25,602 bases of DNA, taken from assembly GCA_035620895.1 (NCBI GenBank), contig DASPFY010000008.1, positions 1 through 25,602 of the forward strand, given 5' to 3'. The stretch comes from TA-21 sp035620895. GTDB taxonomy: Archaea > Thermoproteota > Nitrososphaeria > Nitrososphaerales > Nitrososphaeraceae. Made by a program: the position numbers and the translations under genes. The notes under the pieces were generated by a model. The model saw only the letters and a program-made list of their open reading frames with translations. It searched no databases and was not told the DNA's origin. Positions 21,063-25,602 of this stretch are shown piece by piece; position 1 is the stretch's first letter, and each line of letters starts with the position of its first letter.

Positions 21063-22643
21063 ATGTCCTTCTCTTATGTTCAAAACTTTTCTTTGCGAAA
21101 TGATGTACTAATAAATCTAGGAACGTTTCTTTCCAGAAGATGGTCTGGAAATAATAAAGCAATTATTTTAATAGTAGAAGACAAGCCTCCCGCTACGAAT
21201 CTAGAAAAAAACACCATCTCAATGCCATCATTAAGATTTTATAGTGGAACAGAATTCCAAAAATATCGTCAGTGGCGTGTTTCTTTATGGTACGAATCGA
21301 TGCGTTTGGCACATTCAACAAAAGCACTAAGTAATGACCATGCTTTTGGATTTATTCTAAACTCAATAGAATTGAAGAGGATAGAGATATTGGGATTAAG
21401 AGAATGGAGAGGCATGGAGAATGAAGTAATCTTTAACGAAGGAATTTCTTGGTTATCGCGTCCTTTATTGAATTCGTTATATGGTAAGCATAAGGTTGTC
21501 GAGGCATTCTCTCAATACCTAATTACTGGTTATGTCAAAGGTGAATTGTTCGGATCAGAATCAGATAGGGTGCAAGGTGCAGTTAACATTGCCAGAGAAT
21601 TAATTGATGAATCAATAGAAAAAAACCATAGAACAGAATGGATAGAACGGCAAATTCCCAAAATAATCAAGACCCTTCAAATTGATTCTCTTTTTACTAT
21701 ACCAATTGTTACCCTCAGAAGTAAAATTGGATTATCAATGACAGAAAGAAATCTGCTAAAAGAAATAGAAAAGATGATAAAAATTCGAAAAAGGGAAATG
21801 GAAAAATCCTCAAATGACATTATGGCTGGCTCTCAGATATTAAGAGAGTATGAAAGTCTTGTGAAGGAGAGTAAAAAAACAGACAATAAGGGTTACTCAG
21901 CAATGGAACAATTTGGGTTGGAGGTTCCCGATAGTGTTGGTATTGATGAGAGCATAATCTATGATAACGATTTGATTACAAAGCTGAAATCAGTCATTAG
22001 ATCTTGGAAAAGAGGATGGAGAGAAGTGCATGATATGACGGGAGATGAGATAGATATAGAATCCATAATCGAATCACAACCAAAACCATTTCTCACGGAT
22101 TTTAGAAATACTATAAATACCAAGATTGTACTATTATTAGATCATTCCAGTAGCATAGATGAATACGAACTGGAGTACAAGAAGGCTACGGTTGCACTTT
22201 GTGAAGCTTTAAAATTTTTGAATGTGAAATTTTCTGCTTACGCGTTTAGTACCAAAAACAAAAAAGTAACTTGTTGGGTTATAAAGCATCCAGATGTGAA
22301 ATGGACTTCTATAAACGCACGTAATTTGGTTCAAATTAAAGCAAGCGGAGGGACACCGCTAGCCGAAATTTACAATTTGTTGTTACCATTGATGAAAACA
22401 TACAAACCAGACATAATGATAACTTTGACTGATGGGGAACCTTCTGACTATAATGCTGTACGCTCTACAATTAAGACCTACAAGTTAAATGGAATTCACA
22501 TGGTTGCTGTTGGCATGGGAAAAACTGTAAACAATGCAATCAATATTGGTTTGAATTTGAAATACCTAGAATATGAAAGGACCTTGGTTGTTAGCCAACT
22601 TGATGAAATCCCAAAGAGAGTCCTATCACTTTTACAGGTTTAA
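21063..22643 (+). CDS. NorD/CbbO-like VWA protein (526 aa)
   Basis: The N-terminal ~330 residues are mostly helical, with no domain I can name ('RQWRVSLWYESMRLAHS', then 'GMENEVIFNEG'), resembling in layout the long lead-in of NorD/CobT-type proteins. The C-terminal VWA domain has a complete MIDAS: 'LLLDHSSS' (D-x-S-x-S, ~360-364), Thr in 'ASGGTPLAEIY' (~431) and Asp in 'LTDGEPSD' (~457). No signal peptide or membrane segment. The ATG at 21063 lies 4 nt after the ATPase stop; the frame also opens at a TTG at 21051 that would overlap the stop. Tight coupling to the NorQ-like ATPase is expected. It is the last gene of the run and converges with the transaldolase gene. Confidence 0.78.
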   Translation: MSFSYVQNFSLRNDVLINLGTFLSRRWSGNNKAIILIVEDKPPATNLEKNTISMPSLRFYSGTEFQKYRQWRVSLWYESMRLAHSTKALSNDHAFGFILNSIELKRIEILGLREWRGMENEVIFNEGISWLSRPLLNSLYGKHKVVEAFSQYLITGYVKGELFGSESDRVQGAVNIARELIDESIEKNHRTEWIERQIPKIIKTLQIDSLFTIPIVTLRSKIGLSMTERNLLKEIEKMIKIRKREMEKSSNDIMAGSQILREYESLVKESKKTDNKGYSAMEQFGLEVPDSVGIDESIIYDNDLITKLKSVIRSWKRGWREVHDMTGDEIDIESIIESQPKPFLTDFRNTINTKIVLLLDHSSSIDEYELEYKKATVALCEALKFLNVKFSAYAFSTKNKKVTCWVIKHPDVKWTSINARNLVQIKASGGTPLAEIYNLLLPLMKTYKPDIMITLTDGEPSDYNAVRSTIKTYKLNGIHMVAVGMGKTVNNAINIGLNLKYLEYERTLVVSQLDEIPKRVLSLLQV

Positions 22644-22689
22644 GAAGCCCCGATCACGATCCTATTAATTCTAATCCCGAGAACTAAAT

Positions 22690-23352
22690 TTATATCGTGT
22701 ACTTGTGTTCTTTCTTAACTTTTTCCCAATCTGAAAGAAAAAGAGATAAGCCCTTATCAGTAAGAGGATGTGTTAGCATTTTACCCAATATATCAGGTGG
22801 GAGAGTTACAATGTGTGCGCCCAACTTGCCGGCTTCAATAACGTGAATGGGATGTCTCACACTAGCAACCAAAACTTCAGACTGATAGCCATAATTGCCA
22901 AAGATCTGAACTATTTCCTTAATTACTGTCATTCCTTCTTGACCAGCATCATCCAGTCTTCCTATAAAAGGACTAACATATGATGCCCCAGCCTTTGCAG
23001 CCAGCAATGCTTGATTTGATGAAAAGATCAAAGTTACATTTGTCTTGATCTTATTATCGCCAAGTTTTCTTACCGCTTTTAATCCATCCATGGTCATGGG
23101 AACCTTCACAATAACGTTTTCACCAAATTTTTTTAATCGCAATCCCTCCTCAACCATTTCCTGAGTTTTTGTTCCGACAACTTCCAAATTTACGGGACCC
23201 TTTACAATTTTTACTATCTCTCGCATTATGTCTTCAGGATGTCCTTTTTCTCTAGAAATGAGTGTGGGGTTAGTAGTAATCCCATCTACCACACCCATAT
23301 CGACAAATTTCTTTATAGATTCAATACTAGCAGTATCAAGAAAAATTTTCAT
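22690..23352 (-). CDS. tal: Transaldolase (TalC/FSA subfamily)
   Basis: It moves a dihydroxyacetone unit between sugar phosphates in the non-oxidative pentose phosphate pathway. The 220-residue protein is the short TIM-barrel type: 'MKIFLDTASIESIKKF' with the catalytic-site Asp6, 'GITTNPTLI' (24-32), 'VIVKVPMT' with the Schiff-base Lys83, 'TNVTLIFS', 'SPFIGRLDD' and 'VLVASVRHP'. The short type includes transaldolases and fructose-6-phosphate aldolases. The transketolase next door favours transaldolase, but residues alone do not settle it. Its ATG overlaps the transketolase stop (ATGA), so it is translated from the same message as the last gene of the operon. Confidence 0.9.
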   Translation of the reverse strand: MKIFLDTASIESIKKFVDMGVVDGITTNPTLISREKGHPEDIMREIVKIVKGPVNLEVVGTKTQEMVEEGLRLKKFGENVIVKVPMTMDGLKAVRKLGDNKIKTNVTLIFSSNQALLAAKAGASYVSPFIGRLDDAGQEGMTVIKEIVQIFGNYGYQSEVLVASVRHPIHVIEAGKLGAHIVTLPPDILGKMLTHPLTDKGLSLFLSDWEKVKKEHKYTI

Positions 23353-24323
23353 TTTTTTATTCGTTTCCTAGATTTAAGAACAGATTCTATAATTTGATCC
23401 GAACTCAAGCCATATTTGCTTAGGAGTGATTCTATTTCAGTTTCTCTAGCTGACTCGCCAAAAATATCTGCTATACCCATCCTGTTTACAGGAACAGGAT
23501 GATTTTCTGCCGTCACTTCGCAGACAGCGCTTCCTAGCCCTCCTATGATACTATGCTCTTCAATAGTGACAATTGAACCAGTATCGACTGCTGCATGATA
23601 TACAAGATCAACATCGATTGGTTTGATAGAGTACATATCTATCACTCTACATGATACAGCATATTCTTTTTCAAGTGCTTGTGCTGCATCGATAGCTTTT
23701 GAAACCATAAGACCGCATGCAATCAGTGTTATGTCGGAACCATCTCTAATGACGTTACCTTTACCAATATCGAATTCTTCAAAATTGTCTTCATAAATAT
23801 TGGAATTTGAAGGACGTGCTAGGCGCATAAAAAAGGGTCCTGGAGTATAACTTAGAAGTGGAATTAAATTTTTTACAGCTACAGAATCTGAAGGAACAAG
23901 CACTCTCATATTTGGAATTGTTCTCATTGTAGATATATCCTCAATCTGTTGATGAGAGGCACCATCAGGACCAACGGTAAGCCCAGCGTGTGATACTACT
24001 AACTTTACATTAAGAAACGGATAACAAATAGTATTTCTAATTTGATCAAGACATCTGCCTGGTAAGAATGCAGCATAGGTACTTGCAAAAACCACTTTGC
24101 CTGCAATTGCCAATCCAGCAGCAATTGAAACAAGATTTGCTTCTGCAATCCCAACATTGTATAGCCTATTGGGGAATTTGTCACCAAAGAGCTTTGTTTT
24201 GAGTGAATCAGTGGTATCTGCTCCGACACAAACAAGATTAGGATCCTTTGATCCTAGTTCGACTAATGTTTTTCCGTATGCGGTTCTCATATCAGAAATA
24301 ATGTTCTTATCACTTAATTGCAT
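23349..24323 (-). CDS. Transketolase C-terminal subunit
   Basis: Transketolase transfers two-carbon ketol units with thiamine diphosphate; in many archaea it is split into two chains. This chain holds the Pyr domain, with the activating Glu in 'NVGIAEANLVSIAAGLA', 'ASTYAAFLPGR' and 'GLTVGPDGASHQQIED', followed by the C-terminal domain with 'PFFMRLARPS' and 'IEEHSIIGGLGSAVCEV'. The ATG at 24323 is preceded by a GAGGAGG ribosome site (24328-24335), so it was chosen over the upstream TTG at 24338. It overlaps the end of the fused N-subunit/epimerase gene by 14 nt. The matching N-terminal half is encoded by that fusion gene. Confidence 0.9.
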   Translation of the reverse strand: MQLSDKNIISDMRTAYGKTLVELGSKDPNLVCVGADTTDSLKTKLFGDKFPNRLYNVGIAEANLVSIAAGLAIAGKVVFASTYAAFLPGRCLDQIRNTICYPFLNVKLVVSHAGLTVGPDGASHQQIEDISTMRTIPNMRVLVPSDSVAVKNLIPLLSYTPGPFFMRLARPSNSNIYEDNFEEFDIGKGNVIRDGSDITLIACGLMVSKAIDAAQALEKEYAVSCRVIDMYSIKPIDVDLVYHAAVDTGSIVTIEEHSIIGGLGSAVCEVTAENHPVPVNRMGIADIFGESARETEIESLLSKYGLSSDQIIESVLKSRKRIKK

Positions 24324-25602
24324 GGAGATCCTCCTCAATGCTAAGTTCCTTTGCCAAAGGTATAAGCATATTTTTTCGAGATTTAATCCAATCAGATCTC
24401 ATGTCATTTATTGTTGCCAATTCCAATAATTTTGTTTCAATTGCAACATTGGCTTTATGCCTCAGCTGGATAATATTCGAATTGATATCTGGTGAGCCGT
24501 ATACTGCATTACCGGCTACCATAATTCTCGCCCCTGCGTCAAAAACTTGCTGAAGCGTTGTTGCATCAATACCTCCATCAGCTTCAATGAATCCCTTATA
24601 GTCGTTACTTTTCAGAGTCTTGACTACTTCAGCCATTTTATCCAATGCTTCGGGAATAAATTTCTGACCAGCAAAACCAGGATTCACTGACATGATTATC
24701 ATGACATCTATGTTATCAAGGTGTTCAATTATCCAGGACGGAAATTTAGTCCCCGGATTAATAGCGATACCAGGACTGATTCCAGCTTTTAGTAGCATTT
24801 TGTTAATTTCGATGAACTCTAATTCATTGCAGGCCTCAACATGAACTGTAATAATATCACATCCTGCATCTATGTATTCTTTTACATGATTGATTGGCTT
24901 TTCAATCATCAAATGAGCATCGAAAGGAATACTTGAGATTTTTCTCAGATGTTTAATAGTGTCAGCAAAAAAGGAAGTTGTCGGAACAAACTTGCCGTCC
25001 ATTATGTCCAAATGAATAAGATCTGCACCTGCTCGCTCTGCTCTTCTTACCTTCTCTTCATAATTCTCGGGTTCACCTGCAATAATTGAAGGTGCAATCA
25101 AAATCTCGCTTTGAAGCTCTTCTAGCAAAATTGGAACGTGTTTTTTTGGAGGAGCTTTGCCGTGCCATTGTGGATTATTAGCCATATGCTTAATTCCTTT
25201 CCCCTTGGTGGTATTTGCAATGATTATTGATGGTTTATCTTCTACTTTTTCAACTCTGCTCAGGGCGTCTATTATCTGCTCAATCTTATGCCCATTTACC
25301 TCTACAACATTCCAGTTGAATGCAGCCCATTTGTCTCTAACAGGATCCAGAGGCATAATCTCTTCTGTAAATCCATCTTGTTGGATCTTGTTCCTATCCA
25401 GGATAGCGACCAAGTTGTCTAATTTGAATTTTGAGGCTGCCATGGCTGCTTCCCATATTTGTCCTTCGTTTAATTCTCCATCCCCAATCAAAGTATAGAC
25501 CCTATTTTTTTGTCCATCTCTCTTTTTTGCAAGTGCAATTCCAATTGAGACGGACAAGCCTATTCCCTCAGATCCACCTGAATATTCTATCCCTGGGAAA
25601 CT
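24310..25602 (-). CDS. Transketolase N-terminal subunit fused to ribulose-phosphate 3-epimerase (partial)
   Basis: The frame remains open to the right edge, so the start is outside. The visible ~430 residues begin in the middle of the thiamine-diphosphate PP domain: 'FPGIEYSGGSEGIGLSVSIG', 'IGDGELNEGQIWEAAM' (GDG-x25-30-N motif) and 'ILDRNKIQQDG', finishing with 'NPQWHGKAPP'. After a linker of about 17 residues comes a complete TIM-barrel epimerase: 'IAPSIIAGE', 'LIHLDIMDGKFVP', 'FDAHLMIEKP', 'VHVEA', 'NPGTKF', 'MIIMSVNPGFAGQKF' and 'IEADGGID'. Active-site metal ligands and both catalytic Asp are present. A ~40-residue helical tail ends it. The fusion has no stop or shift between the halves. 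It joins two steps that share the sugar pool (ribulose-5-P to xylulose-5-P, which transketolase uses). It leads the operon with the C-subunit and transaldolase. Confidence 0.88.
   Translation of the reverse strand, partial: SFPGIEYSGGSEGIGLSVSIGIALAKKRDGQKNRVYTLIGDGELNEGQIWEAAMAASKFKLDNLVAILDRNKIQQDGFTEEIMPLDPVRDKWAAFNWNVVEVNGHKIEQIIDALSRVEKVEDKPSIIIANTTKGKGIKHMANNPQWHGKAPPKKHVPILLEELQSEILIAPSIIAGEPENYEEKVRRAERAGADLIHLDIMDGKFVPTTSFFADTIKHLRKISSIPFDAHLMIEKPINHVKEYIDAGCDIITVHVEACNELEFIEINKMLLKAGISPGIAINPGTKFPSWIIEHLDNIDVMIIMSVNPGFAGQKFIPEALDKMAEVVKTLKSNDYKGFIEADGGIDATTLQQVFDAGARIMVAGNAVYGSPDINSNIIQLRHKANVAIETKLLELATINDMRSDWIKSRKNMLIPLAKELSIEEDLHAIK

Noticed and set aside
24097..25498. Plus-strand open frames opposite the transketolase/epimerase genes
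   Set aside because: The minus-strand genes are certain from catalytic motifs; the opposite frames are by-products.
1..25602. CRISPR array, insertion sequence or rRNA gene
   Set aside because: No regularly spaced repeats, no transposase-like protein and no rRNA-like segment was found by reading either strand.

Overview
The window is archaeal and most likely from an ammonia-oxidising Thaumarchaeon (Nitrososphaeria). The low-GC coding and integrase style recall the Nitrososphaerales, perhaps a Nitrosocosmicus relative; that placement is inference from remembered family resemblance. Directly visible archaeal traits are an archaeal-type S13/S4 pair, an intron-containing tRNA-Leu, a geranylgeranyl-reductase-type lipid enzyme, a translin-family protein, an Hjc-like resolvase, an archaeal CobT-type protein, and TATA boxes about 25-33 nt ahead of many start codons, which suggests leaderless mRNAs. 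Several starts are TTG.

Left part (1-7100) is accessory-looking. It holds the end of a response-regulator receiver protein and a small conserved archaeal protein. A minus-strand block of unrecognised genes follows (719-4089): a small antitoxin-like protein, a 252-residue protein, an 80-residue basic protein, two Cys-rich putative zinc-binding proteins and a secreted acidic-linker protein. Next come very short genes (a membrane peptide, zinc-ribbon miniproteins, a CopG-like ribbon-helix-helix protein) and a PsbP-like lipoprotein or secreted protein. The part ends in a tyrosine recombinase that is catalytically complete but has no visible start codon. It also contains palindromic operator-like sites and three diverged copies of one short motif.

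Middle part (7110-17082) is housekeeping: an OB-fold protein, tRNA-Leu(CAA), geranylgeranyl reductase, translin, an Hjc-like resolvase, then a three-gene unit (NAD(P)HX epimerase, metallo-beta-lactamase hydrolase, CobT-like protein). After these come glmS, a divergent HTH regulator with an S-layer-like/EF-hand C-terminus, and rps4-rps13.

Right part (17225-25602) has two systems. The first is a plus-strand run of two consecutive AAA+ ATPase / von Willebrand A pairs (MoxR-like, VWA, NorQ/GvpN-like, VWA), resembling two chelatase- or activase-like machines side by side. Their target is not visible, and this is the best candidate for an undescribed system here. The second is a minus-strand non-oxidative pentose-phosphate operon: transketolase N-subunit fused to ribulose-phosphate 3-epimerase (running off the window edge), transketolase C-subunit and transaldolase, overlapping head to tail.
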